Source of the DNA: Pseudomonas fulva NBRC 16637 = DSM 17717
GTDB lineage: Bacteria > Pseudomonadota > Gammaproteobacteria > Pseudomonadales > Pseudomonadaceae
NCBI RefSeq assembly: GCF_000730565.1
Contig: NZ_BBIQ01000005.1
Coordinates: 62,001 to 126,000 of the forward strand
Length of the DNA stretch: 64,000 nucleotides
Direction of reading: 5' to 3'
The notes under the pieces were generated by a model. The model was not told where the DNA came from. It worked only from the letters and a program-made list of their open reading frames with translations, and searched no databases. A program made the position numbers and the translations under genes. Of this stretch, positions 9,195-17,538 are shown one piece after another (the stretch's first letter is position 1; the number at the start of each line of letters is the position of its first letter).

Positions 9195-10192
9195 CCCCTT
9201 TCAGCTACCACAAGCCTGCCTCGCTGGACGAGGCACTGCGCTTGACCAATGCGTCCTCGCGTTTTATTGCAGGCGGGACCAACCTGGTCGACCTGATGAA
9301 GGAAAATGTCGAACGGCCCGAGCGACTGATCGATATCACAGGACTGGAACTTGACCGTATCGAGTCCTCCAACGCGGGCGGTGTAATGATCGGCGCGTTG
9401 GTCAGCAACGCGGACCTGGCCTGGGACCCGCTCATCCGCCAGCGTTACCCACTGCTGTCGCAAGCGATCCTGGCCGGTGCATCGCCTCAGTTGCGCAACA
9501 TGGCAAGCACCGGCGGCAACCTGCTGCAACGTACGCGCTGCTACTACTTCTACGACACCGGTACGCCTTGCAATAAACGCGAACCCGGCAGCGGTTGCCC
9601 GGCACGCAGCGGCTTGAATCGCATTCATGCGATTCTCGGCGCCAGCGAGGCTTGCGTGGCGACTCATCCTTCGGACATGTGCGTGGCATTGGCTGCCCTG
9701 AAGGCCGTGGTGCATGTGCAAGGGCCCGCCGCCAAACGCCAGATTCCGTTCGCCGAGTTCCATCGCCTGCCCGGCGATACGCCGCAGCAGGACAACCACC
9801 TGGCGCCTGATGAGCTGATTACCGCCATCGAGCTGCCTGATCAAGGCTTCGCCGAGCATTTCCGCTACGTGAAAGTACGTGATCGTGCCTCCTATGCCTT
9901 CGCGCTGGTCTCGGTCGCCGCTGCCCTGCACATCGAAGGCGGGGTTATTCAGGAGGCCCGCATCGCCTTGGGTGGCGTGGCCCACAAGCCATGGCGCAAC
10001 GAAGCTGTCGAAGCGATGTTGCAAGCAAAGGCGCCCAGCACCGAGCTCTTCACGCAAGTGGCCACTGCCCTGCTGCAAGGGGCACAACCCCTGAGCCAGA
10101 ACGGCTTCAAGGTGCAACTGGCACAACAAGCCATCATTCGGGCATTGAACGAGGCCGCCGCCGGCGGCAGCCTCGAGGGGGACGCGCAATGA
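9191..10192 (+). CDS. FAD subunit of the xanthine dehydrogenase-family oxidoreductase, with Cys-rich insert (PaoB-like)
   Basis: The 333-residue subunit binds FAD through FIAGGTNLVDLMKENVERP and SPQLRNMASTGGNLLQRTRC. Between about residues 110 and 160 it has an insert with several cysteines (RCYYFYDTGTPCNK, GSGCPA, EACVATHPSDMC), as in PaoB/HcrB, where extra cysteines bind a [4Fe-4S] cluster. I chose the start inside the ATGA overlap with the preceding gene. The middle of a coupled three-gene operon fits a heterotrimer, or a dimer of trimers, of the aldehyde oxidase type. Confidence 0.92.
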   Translation: MTPFSYHKPASLDEALRLTNASSRFIAGGTNLVDLMKENVERPERLIDITGLELDRIESSNAGGVMIGALVSNADLAWDPLIRQRYPLLSQAILAGASPQLRNMASTGGNLLQRTRCYYFYDTGTPCNKREPGSGCPARSGLNRIHAILGASEACVATHPSDMCVALAALKAVVHVQGPAAKRQIPFAEFHRLPGDTPQQDNHLAPDELITAIELPDQGFAEHFRYVKVRDRASYAFALVSVAAALHIEGGVIQEARIALGGVAHKPWRNEAVEAMLQAKAPSTELFTQVATALLQGAQPLSQNGFKVQLAQQAIIRALNEAAAGGSLEGDAQ

Positions 10193-12381
10193 GCAAGGTA
10201 GTAGGAACCCCAGCGGACCGCGTCGACGGCGCAGCGAAGGTCACCGGCCAGGCACGTTATGCCGCCGATTACCCGGAAGAAGGCCTGCTGCACGGCAGCG
10301 TCGTTTCCAGCACCATCGCCCGCGGCCGGGTGGTCAAGGTCAACAGCGACAAAGCGCTACAGGTGCCAGGCGTGGTGGCAGTACTGGACCACATCAACCG
10401 TCCGCGCATTTCCAGCTACGACGATGACTACAGTGACGATGATGCAGCCGAGGGCTCACCCTTCAGGCCGTTGTTCAATGACCGCGTGTTCTACAGCGGT
10501 CAGCCCGTCGCACTGGTCGTCGCACAGACGCTGGAAATCGCTCGGCATGCGGGCTCGCTGGTCGAGATCGATTACAGCCAGGAAAGCCATGAATCCGACC
10601 TGGAAAAGGTACTGGGTCAAGCACACGAGGCGCCGGCTGAAACACCTGAGCCCCGTGGTGACTTCCCAGGCCGGTATGCCAGCGCCCCTACCCGCGTGGA
10701 CGCCACCTACTGGACGGCCAACGAACACCACAACCCGATGGAGCCCCACGCCTCCACCGTGTGCTACCAGCTCGATGGTAGCCTGGTCATCCACGACAAG
10801 ACCCAAGGCACGCAGAATTGCCAGGAATACGTGCACAACGTATTCGGACTGCCCAAGGAAAAATTGCGCGTCAAGGCAGCCTTCGTCGGTGGCGCCTTCG
10901 GTTCCGGCCTGCGTCCCCAGTACCAGCTGCCCCTGGCGGTCATGGCTGCCCTGCACCTGATGCGCTCGGTGCGCGTGACCTTGACCCGCCAGCAGATGTT
11001 CACCTTTGGCTACCGTCCACGCACACAGCAACGCCTGCGCCTGGCGGCCGATGAGCAAGGCCGCCTGTCTGCCATTGGGCATGACGCCATCGGCCAGACG
11101 TCACGGTTTGAAGACTTTGCCGAGCACGTCGTCGAGTGGAGCGGCATGCTGTACCAATGCGACAACGTCGCGTTGAGCTACCGCTTGGCCCCACTGGACG
11201 TCTACACCCCATTGGACATGCGCGCGCCGGGTGCAGGTTCGGGCATGCTGGCGCTGGAGTGCGCCATGGACGAACTGGCCTGCGCAACAGGGCTGGACCC
11301 GGTCGAGTTGCGGCGACGAAACTTCGCCAGCCACAATGGCAATGAGGGTAAGCCTTACTCGAGCAAGGAACTGCTAGCCTGTTACGCACAAGGGGCCGAG
11401 CGTTTTGGTTGGGCCAAGCGCCAGGCTGCGCCCGGCTCGATGCGGGACGGCAATCAACGCATAGGCTGGGGCATGGCCGGCGGTGTATGGGAAGCCATGC
11501 AGATGCAAGCCAGCGCCAAGGCGCGTCTGGGCTGTGACGGGCACTTGACTGTCAGCAGCGCCACCACGGACATCGGCACCGGCACCTATACCGTCATGAC
11601 GCAGATCGCTGCCGATGCCGCGGGCCTCGACATGGCCGATGTCACGTTCCTGCTTGGCGACTCCTCCTTGCCCAAGGCTCCGTTGCAAGGTGGGTCGTTC
11701 ACCGTGTCCTCCGTCGGTTCTGCCGTGCGCAAAGCGTGCCTGGAGCTGCGCAAGCAGGTTGTCGAGCAAGCCAGGCAACAGCACCAGAGCCTGGCCAGCC
11801 TGGACGATTCCGACTTCGTGATCGCAGGTGGCCAGGTGAGCGCCGGTGAGCATTCGTTCGCCCTCGCCGACCTGCTGCCCAGTGCCCAGCAGGCCTGCTT
11901 CGAGGTGCAGGTCGAGGCGGGCCCTGACGACAAGCGCAAGCCCTACTCCACTGCCACCCATTCGGCGGTCTTCGTCGAGGTATCGGTGGACGAAGACCTG
12001 GGGACCGTGCGCGTCAAGCGCGTGGTCAGTGCGGTGGCTGCAGGCCGGGTCGTCAACCCCAAGACAGCGCGCAGCCAGATCCTGGGGGGCGTGGTGTGGG
12101 GCATCGGCATGGCGCTACACGAAGAAACCCAGACCGACCATGCGCTGGGCCGCATCCTCAACCACAACCTGGCCGAGTACCACGTGCCGGTGAATGCCGA
12201 CATTGATGATATCGAGGTGATCTTTGTGGAAGAGCACGATGATGTGGTCAACGAGCTGGGCTCCAAGGGCGTGGGCGAGATCGGCGTGGTAGGTGTCGCT
12301 GCGGCCGTGGCCAATGCCATTTATCACGCCACCGGCAAGCGGGTCCGCGAGTTCCCGATCACCTTGGACAAGCTGCTGTAA
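10189..12381 (+). CDS. Molybdopterin-binding subunit of the xanthine dehydrogenase-family oxidoreductase (PaoC-like)
   Basis: The 730-residue catalytic subunit should bind the molybdenum cofactor and oxidise an aldehyde or N-heterocycle. Seen in the sequence are GAAKVTGQARYAADY at the N-terminus, GGAFGSGL and RAPGAGSGMLALE in the Mo-co pocket, QGGSFTVSSVGSA, and near the C-terminus ELGSKGVGEIG with the catalytic Glu. The start overlaps the FAD gene by four bases. No paoD/xdhC-type maturation gene is next to it, so cofactor insertion must rely on a protein encoded elsewhere. The substrate is unknown; an aldehyde is the family default. Confidence 0.92.
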   Translation: MSKVVGTPADRVDGAAKVTGQARYAADYPEEGLLHGSVVSSTIARGRVVKVNSDKALQVPGVVAVLDHINRPRISSYDDDYSDDDAAEGSPFRPLFNDRVFYSGQPVALVVAQTLEIARHAGSLVEIDYSQESHESDLEKVLGQAHEAPAETPEPRGDFPGRYASAPTRVDATYWTANEHHNPMEPHASTVCYQLDGSLVIHDKTQGTQNCQEYVHNVFGLPKEKLRVKAAFVGGAFGSGLRPQYQLPLAVMAALHLMRSVRVTLTRQQMFTFGYRPRTQQRLRLAADEQGRLSAIGHDAIGQTSRFEDFAEHVVEWSGMLYQCDNVALSYRLAPLDVYTPLDMRAPGAGSGMLALECAMDELACATGLDPVELRRRNFASHNGNEGKPYSSKELLACYAQGAERFGWAKRQAAPGSMRDGNQRIGWGMAGGVWEAMQMQASAKARLGCDGHLTVSSATTDIGTGTYTVMTQIAADAAGLDMADVTFLLGDSSLPKAPLQGGSFTVSSVGSAVRKACLELRKQVVEQARQQHQSLASLDDSDFVIAGGQVSAGEHSFALADLLPSAQQACFEVQVEAGPDDKRKPYSTATHSAVFVEVSVDEDLGTVRVKRVVSAVAAGRVVNPKTARSQILGGVVWGIGMALHEETQTDHALGRILNHNLAEYHVPVNADIDDIEVIFVEEHDDVVNELGSKGVGEIGVVGVAAAVANAIYHATGKRVREFPITLDKLL

Positions 12382-12408
12382 ACGGGCCCTGCCCTCTGGA
12401 GTAATCGC

Positions 12409-13422
12409 ATGCCACGCCTGGGTTTCGCCTGCATGTACCGACACCCGCACCGCAGCTTGTCGGTCAAGGAGCTGGAGACCATCGAGCGTACGTTCAACCC
12501 GCGCAGCACGACGCTGCGTTGGGTTTCGGGCGCCTCCCGCGAGGCGGCTCGGAACAAGTTGCTTGAACTGGTGGAACACAACCTCCAGGCCCAGCTGCGC
12601 TTGCTCGACTATGTGGCCCAGCTGCCCCAGGCGCTGCGCATGCTGCGCCTGAGCAGCGACCTGCTGCCGCTGTACAGCCACCCTAGCGTGGCCCACGTGT
12701 ACCGCGAGGCCGACTTTCAAGCGCTGATGGCCGAACGTTTCGCCGCCATCGGTGCTTTCGCGCGCGCCAGGCAGATACGCCTGTCATTTCACCCTGGACA
12801 GTACTGCGTGTTGGGCTCGGACCGCCCCGAGGTGGTGGAGAACAGCCTGGCCGAATTCGAATACCATGCCGACATGATCCGCATGATGGGTTACGGGCAG
12901 GTCTTCCAGGACTTCAAATGCAATGTGCACATTGCCGGCCGGCTGGGCGGTGCGGGGATTCGCACCGTATGGCCACGCCTGTCCGAGGTGGCCCGCAATG
13001 TGATCACCTTCGAGAATGACGAGAAGACCTATGGGCTCGACGACTGCCTGGCGTTGGCTGACCTGGCGCCGGTGGTGCTGGATATCCACCATTGCTGGAT
13101 TCATGAGGGTGACTACATCGACCCGGGCGATACGCGAGTTGAGCGGGTGATCGAGAGCTGGCGCGGCGTACGCCCCACCATGCACTACTCTCAGCCCCCG
13201 GAGCACCTGCAGGCGCTGGGGTTCGGGCCTGATCGCAAGCTGGTGATCGGTGAGTTGCTGGAACAGGTGAACAAACGCGATCTGTACGCCCACAGCGCTC
13301 GCATGTGGAACCGCTGGACGAACCGCTACGCACTTCAGTTTCTCGACAGGTTCGACATCATGTTCGAGTCCAAGGACAAGAACCTGGCCACGCTTGACTA
13401 CTTCAACGACTACCTGGCTTGA
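12409..13422 (+). CDS. uvsE: UV damage endonuclease UvsE
   Basis: The 337-residue TIM-barrel endonuclease starts alternative excision repair by nicking DNA 5' of UV photoproducts. The UvsE/UvdE pattern is clear: LGFACMYRHPHRSL at the N-terminus, SFHPGQYCVLGSDRPEVVENS, VITFENDEKTYGLDDCL, and VVLDIHHCWIHEGD, which supply the metal-binding His, Glu and Asp residues. It begins 27 bases after the oxidoreductase operon and could be transcribed with it. TCTGGAGTAATCGC precedes the ATG. Exonuclease III lies 0.5 kb away on the other strand. Confidence 0.92.
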   Translation: MPRLGFACMYRHPHRSLSVKELETIERTFNPRSTTLRWVSGASREAARNKLLELVEHNLQAQLRLLDYVAQLPQALRMLRLSSDLLPLYSHPSVAHVYREADFQALMAERFAAIGAFARARQIRLSFHPGQYCVLGSDRPEVVENSLAEFEYHADMIRMMGYGQVFQDFKCNVHIAGRLGGAGIRTVWPRLSEVARNVITFENDEKTYGLDDCLALADLAPVVLDIHHCWIHEGDYIDPGDTRVERVIESWRGVRPTMHYSQPPEHLQALGFGPDRKLVIGELLEQVNKRDLYAHSARMWNRWTNRYALQFLDRFDIMFESKDKNLATLDYFNDYLA

Positions 13423-13439
13423 TCGGGCCGGGCAGGCCC

Positions 13440-13661
13440 TCAGCCGCTTCCGGTCAGGTCACCGGCCACTTCGCAGCCGTTGCGACAGCTGCACTCGTAC
13501 TCGGCCTGTGCGCGAGTAGGCAGGTTCAGGCTCAGCCTGACCTTGTCCTGCGTGTCGTACAGGTCGTAGCCCTCCCCCAGTGATGATCGAAAGCCGAGTC
13601 GCCGTGGCAGCCATTCTTTTGTTTGCGGTACAGCTGGAACCACAACGAATCGCATCTGCAT
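13440..13661 (-). CDS. Small conserved-type hypothetical protein
   Basis: The product has 73 residues: a basic N-terminal half (MQMRFVVVPAVPQTKEWLPR) and a C-terminal CSCRNGCE motif that could bind a metal or form disulfides. I chose the ATG at 13661 because GAGGG lies 6 bases before it; the ATG two codons upstream (13667) would abut that sequence. It is convergent with uvsE, 18 bases away. I do not recognise a family. Confidence 0.6.
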   Translation of the reverse strand: MQMRFVVVPAVPQTKEWLPRRLGFRSSLGEGYDLYDTQDKVRLSLNLPTRAQAEYECSCRNGCEVAGDLTGSG

Positions 13662-13803
13662 GATCATCCCTCACCGGCCGTTCCTTAGTATTAGTCACGC
13701 TAAGAGAAAGCATCAAGTAGACTCATGCATGTTTATGACGTTCATTAAGTCGTACGCGCAGGTAACTGGCTGTAAGCGCAGCTTTGACGCCTGGCCAGCG
13801 CTC

Positions 13804-13851
13804 CCCCTGTGGGAGCGGCCTTGCCGGGGCATCGGACCGCTCCCATAGGGG
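13804..13851. repeat. REP-like long hairpin with GTGGGAGCGG arms
   Basis: The arms CCCCTGTGGGAGCGG (13804-13818) and CCGCTCCCATAGGGG (13837-13851) pair over 15 positions with one G-U and enclose an 18-nt loop. GTGGGAGCGGCCTTG is the sequence type of the common extragenic palindromes of P. putida-group genomes. It lies in the 276-base gap before exonuclease III, which holds no other gene, and could terminate leftward transcription. Confidence 0.65.
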
Positions 13852-13937
13852 AACTCAAGAGATGATGGATGGGGTACAGGGCAGCTGGAAAGATGCGTAT
13901 AGGATCGTGCAATCAGGCGCTTGAGCTCCCGACCTTA

Positions 13938-14750
13938 TTAGCTGACTCCAGCCGACTTGCGGCTGCGCCGACTCCCCAACTCGATCCAGGTCGGGGCATG
14001 GTCACTGGCCTTGGGCTCATTGCGCACCCAGGCATCGACGCCCGCTCGCTTGAGGTACGGCGCCAGGTCCCGGCTGAGCAGCAGGTGATCGATGCGCAGA
14101 CCCGCATTGCGCGCCCAATGGTTGCGGAAGTAGTCCCAGAACGTGAACACCTGCTCTTGCGGATGCAGGTGCCGGATAGCATCGATCCAGCCGCTGGCCA
14201 GTAAACGCTCGAAGCAATCGCGCGATTCGGGTTGCAGCAGCGCATCCTTTTGCCAGGACTTGGAGTCGTAGATATCCAGGTCCGTGGGCACGACATTGAA
14301 GTCACCGGCCAGGACGGTGGGGTGACCACTGCCCTGCAACTGCCGGGCATGCTCGATCAGGCATTCGAACCAACGCAGCTTGTAGTCGAACTTCGGCCCT
14401 GGTTGCGGGTTGCCGTTGGGGAGGTACAAACACCCTATCAACACCCCATGCACCGCTGCCTCCAGATAGCGGCTCTGGGTGTCGTCCTCCATGCCCGGCA
14501 AGCCTCGCCGTACCTCGAGCGGCTCGCTGCCGCGCGCCAGGATCGCCACTCCGTTCCAGGCAGGTTGGCCCAGGTGCAGATACCCGTAGCCAGCGGCTTC
14601 CAGAGCCTCACCCGGGAACTGATGGTCGGGTGCCTTGAGCTCCTGAAGGCAGACCACATCGGGCTTTTCACGTTCGAGCCAGGCCAGCAGTGCAGGCAGC
14701 CGGCTGCGAATGCCGTTGATGTTGAATGTGGCAATCCTCAGCGCTTTCAT
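13938..14750 (-). CDS. xthA: Exodeoxyribonuclease III (Xth-type AP endonuclease)
   Basis: The 270-residue enzyme removes 3' blocks and cuts at abasic sites in base-excision repair. The EEP-nuclease motifs are complete: IATFNINGIRSRL with the first Asn, VCLQELKAP with the metal-binding Glu, YLPNGNPQPGPKFDYKL, LAGDFNVVPTDLDIYD, the late RIDHLL and KASDHAPTW with the catalytic Asp-His. Length is normal for the ExoIII group. Its start overlaps the stop of the small upstream gene (ATGA), so the two are probably translated together. Confidence 0.93.
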   Translation of the reverse strand: MKALRIATFNINGIRSRLPALLAWLEREKPDVVCLQELKAPDHQFPGEALEAAGYGYLHLGQPAWNGVAILARGSEPLEVRRGLPGMEDDTQSRYLEAAVHGVLIGCLYLPNGNPQPGPKFDYKLRWFECLIEHARQLQGSGHPTVLAGDFNVVPTDLDIYDSKSWQKDALLQPESRDCFERLLASGWIDAIRHLHPQEQVFTFWDYFRNHWARNAGLRIDHLLLSRDLAPYLKRAGVDAWVRNEPKASDHAPTWIELGSRRSRKSAGVS

Positions 14751-14989
14751 GTGTCAGGGTCGATTACATGGGCGCGCACGGCATCTTCGAGGGCATGCAC
14801 ATGCGCCTGGTCGGCCAAGGCCTTGAGCGCCAGCCAATCGTCCCAATCGATGATGCCATCGTCACGCAACGCTTCGGCGGTACGCACCAGTTCATGGTGG
14901 TAGGCATCGGGTGACTCACGGCGGTAGCTGATGTCGTCGTACTGCGCGTACCAGGCCGCGAGTTCAGGGATACTGCGTTCGATACTCAT
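14747..14989 (-). CDS. Small acidic protein upstream of exonuclease III
   Basis: The 80-residue product is acidic and helical, with many Asp/Glu/Tyr (AAWYAQYDDISYRRESPDAY; GIIDWDDWLALKAL). The start at 14989 is set by CAGGAG 7 bases upstream; a longer frame to 15040 lacks such a site. Its stop overlaps the xthA start by four bases, implying coupled expression. I recognise no domain. Confidence 0.7.
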   Translation of the reverse strand: MSIERSIPELAAWYAQYDDISYRRESPDAYHHELVRTAEALRDDGIIDWDDWLALKALADQAHVHALEDAVRAHVIDPDT

Positions 14990-15048
14990 CGCACTGCTCC
15001 TGTGAAACCCTTTGGGGTTGTGAGCTTGCCTTGAGCGCATCGTTCAAC

Positions 15049-15753
15049 TCAGACGCTTCGCGTCACGCCACCGTCGACCCGGATATTCTGCCCGGTGATG
15101 TAGGCGGCGCCGTCACTTGCCAGAAACGCGACCGTGGCGGCAATTTCGTCGCTGCTGCCATAGCGCTTGAGCGGCACGCTGTCGCGACGCTGCTCAAGGG
15201 CCGGCAAGCTGTCTATCCACCCCGGCAGCACGTTGTTCATGCGCACATTGTCACGTGCATACGTATCGGCGAAAAGTTTGCTGAATGCAGCGAGCCCGGC
15301 ACGCATCACGGCGGAAGTGGGAAACAGATCACTGGGTTCGAAGGCCCAGGCACTGGAAATATTCACGATGACCCCGCCGCCCTGGCGCTGCATCACCGGC
15401 GTGACCAGGCGTGTCGGCCGGATGACGTTGAGCAGGTAGGTCTCCATGCCGGCATGCCAGTCGGCGTCGCTCAGTTCCAGCACAGGCCCCCGAGGCCCGT
15501 GGCCAGCACTGTTGACTAGCACGTCGATGCGGCCCCACCGCTGCATGACTGCCTCGACCAGCCGCTCGAGGTCCTCCATGCACTGGTTGCTCCCCGTCAC
15601 GCCCAGCCCGCCCAGCGTCATGGCCAAGGCCTCTCCTTTGCCAGAGGACGAAAGAATCGCGACCTTGTAGCCATCGGCGGCCAGGCGCCTGGCCGCCGCC
15701 GCGCCCATACCGCTGCCACCTGCGGTAATGATTGCAACCTTTTCGTTTGTCAT
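15049..15753 (-). CDS. SDR-fold protein with degenerate catalytic motif
   Basis: This is a 234-residue short-chain dehydrogenase/reductase fold. The cofactor motif TAGGSGMG (10-17), VNSAG (80-84), the Ser pair in NISSAWAF (133-134) and the end motif ITGQNIRVDGG are normal. Where SDRs have Tyr-x-x-x-Lys, the aligned stretch reads FPTSA (Phe144, Ala148), so both catalytic residues appear replaced. CAGGAGGCAGC before the ATG at 15753 fixes the start. A LysR gene lies 84 bases upstream on the same strand. It may bind NAD(P) without classical reduction, or use other residues. Confidence 0.85.
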   Translation of the reverse strand: MTNEKVAIITAGGSGMGAAAARRLAADGYKVAILSSSGKGEALAMTLGGLGVTGSNQCMEDLERLVEAVMQRWGRIDVLVNSAGHGPRGPVLELSDADWHAGMETYLLNVIRPTRLVTPVMQRQGGGVIVNISSAWAFEPSDLFPTSAVMRAGLAAFSKLFADTYARDNVRMNNVLPGWIDSLPALEQRRDSVPLKRYGSSDEIAATVAFLASDGAAYITGQNIRVDGGVTRSV

Positions 15754-15837
15754 GCTGCCTCCTGTGATGGGCATCGAGTGGGTACAGGAACCAGGCTACC
15801 AAGGGGCAGAGAAGCGAGGGAGATAGCTCCCAACGCG

Positions 15838-16743
15838 TCAGCCAGTAGTTTTTCTATCGCCTGCGTCTGACCTGAGCCAGTCGATGACCCACTGCAGCTG
15901 CTGCGCGTCTCGAGCTTTGCGTGGCCACACCAGGTAGAACGCCTTGTCTGGGCGCAGATGCGATTCGGCAACCTGGACCAGGCGCCCTGCGTCGATCTCC
16001 TGAGCCACGAAGGCGCGTTCTGCCAGCGCAATGCCCTGCCCGCCAATGGCCGCGTCAATGGCCAGTGATGTCTGGTTGAACTGGACTGACCTTGCACCAA
16101 CGGCAGGGTGACCGGGATAGACCTGCGCGCGATAAGACGGCCACAAGTCGTGGGCATCACACAGAGCTACATAGCGCTCCAGTGTTGCGAAGTCTTCAGG
16201 CGGGCCAAGCGCCGCTACCAGGGTGGGGCTCGCCACCGCGATGATCTCCGAACCCATCAACAGTGCCTGCTCAAGCCCTGGCCCGAAAGGTGGCCGCCCG
16301 TAACGCACGGCAAGGTCGACGCCGTCGGTATGAAAATGCGACAGACGATCGGTGGCCAGTACTCGCACATCCAATGTCGGGTAGCGCTCGGCCAGTCCAC
16401 CGAGCCTGGGGATCAGCCACTTGGCGGCGAAAGTGGGTGTCACGCTGACGGTGATATGGGAAGGCGCAGGGCGCAGCCGGCGCGTTGCCTCATCGAGCAT
16501 GGCCATTGCCGTACGCACGGTCTCGCTATACCCGCGGCCAGCGTCGGTCAATGCCAGGCCTCGAGGCAGGCGTTCGAACAGGCGTACCTCCAAGGCGCGT
16601 TCCAACCCCCGAATCTGCTGGGCCACGGCGGGCTGGGTGACACCCAGCTCTTCGGCGGCCAGGCCAAAATTGAGATGCCGCGCCACGACCTCGAACACCC
16701 GCAGGGCGCCAAGGGACGGCAACTCGGAAAAAACGGCAGGCAT
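15838..16743 (-). CDS. LysR-family transcriptional regulator (GcvA-like)
   Basis: The 301-residue regulator has an N-terminal winged helix-turn-helix at about 10-70 (LRVFEVVARHLNFGLAAEEL; VTQPAVAQQIRGLE; ALEVRLFERLPRG) and a periplasmic-binding-like effector domain. The helix pattern is closest to the GcvA/AmpR branch. It sits upstream of the SDR gene on the same strand, 84 bases away, so it may control that gene or its own region; no divergent partner follows directly. Confidence 0.88.
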   Translation of the reverse strand: MPAVFSELPSLGALRVFEVVARHLNFGLAAEELGVTQPAVAQQIRGLERALEVRLFERLPRGLALTDAGRGYSETVRTAMAMLDEATRRLRPAPSHITVSVTPTFAAKWLIPRLGGLAERYPTLDVRVLATDRLSHFHTDGVDLAVRYGRPPFGPGLEQALLMGSEIIAVASPTLVAALGPPEDFATLERYVALCDAHDLWPSYRAQVYPGHPAVGARSVQFNQTSLAIDAAIGGQGIALAERAFVAQEIDAGRLVQVAESHLRPDKAFYLVWPRKARDAQQLQWVIDWLRSDAGDRKTTG

Positions 16744-16962
16744 AGGGGGTAGGCGATCCAGGCTGGGCAGGTTGGCACGAGGCTAGCCCCATCCGTGCAG
16801 GAAGTCGATGAGCGTCCAGGACTGGGTACTCGCCTGGTGATATGGAATCGATCAGCAACTCTCCGGCTGCACGCTCAAGCAGGCACGAATACACTCCTTT
16901 GCAATTGCCAGAAAGAAGCGCTGGTACTATTAGCTCACCGCTTGCCCACACGGACCGTCAGC

Positions 16963-17412
16963 ATGCAAATACGCACCCTCTATCGCCATGAACTCGATCA
17001 GGCCAATGCTCTGTGCATGGCTTCGTTCATGCATTCGGTAGCGCCACTTTTGCCTGCGCAGGCCATCACGACATTCACCGAAGTGGCGAGCGTGAACGCC
17101 TTTGCAGAGCGATTGCAAGGTGACAACCTCATGCTGGTGTGCGAGGTCCAAGGAAGGCTTGCGGGGCTGGTCGAACTCAAGCAAGGCCGTCATGTGGCAA
17201 TGCTCTTCGTATGCCCCGCTCGTCAGCGCCAGGGTATCGGCCGACGCTTGATCGAGGCCGCTCTCGGCCATGCCCGCAGCCAGACGGTTACGGTAAGCGC
17301 GTCGCTGCCATCGGTGGCGGCCTATCAGCGTTATGGCTTCAGCCAGGCAGGTGAAGTTGGGGAGCACGCGGGGCTGATTTACCAGCCAATGCAAAAGGTC
17401 TTGAGCATGTGA
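16963..17412 (+). CDS. GNAT-family N-acetyltransferase
   Basis: The 149-residue enzyme has the acetyl-CoA motif ARQRQGIGRRLIEAAL (about 87-102) after a beta strand VAMLFVCP, and ends with YQRYGFSQAGE, a usual GNAT finish. It should transfer an acetyl group to an amine; the substrate is not evident. I start at 16963 because the fold begins there (MQIRTLYRHELDQ); the frame is open to 16795 but that part looks non-coding. Confidence 0.82.
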   Translation: MQIRTLYRHELDQANALCMASFMHSVAPLLPAQAITTFTEVASVNAFAERLQGDNLMLVCEVQGRLAGLVELKQGRHVAMLFVCPARQRQGIGRRLIEAALGHARSQTVTVSASLPSVAAYQRYGFSQAGEVGEHAGLIYQPMQKVLSM

Positions 17413-17538
17413 AGCCTCACGCAGGCCCATGGCGCTGAAGTTTTTGATCAGATGGACACTCATTGTGTCTATGTAAAGGCGGGCACTGCTGGTGAAGTAC
17501 CAGGGCAGCCACGCCATTCGTTTTTCCGGAGACACTGC

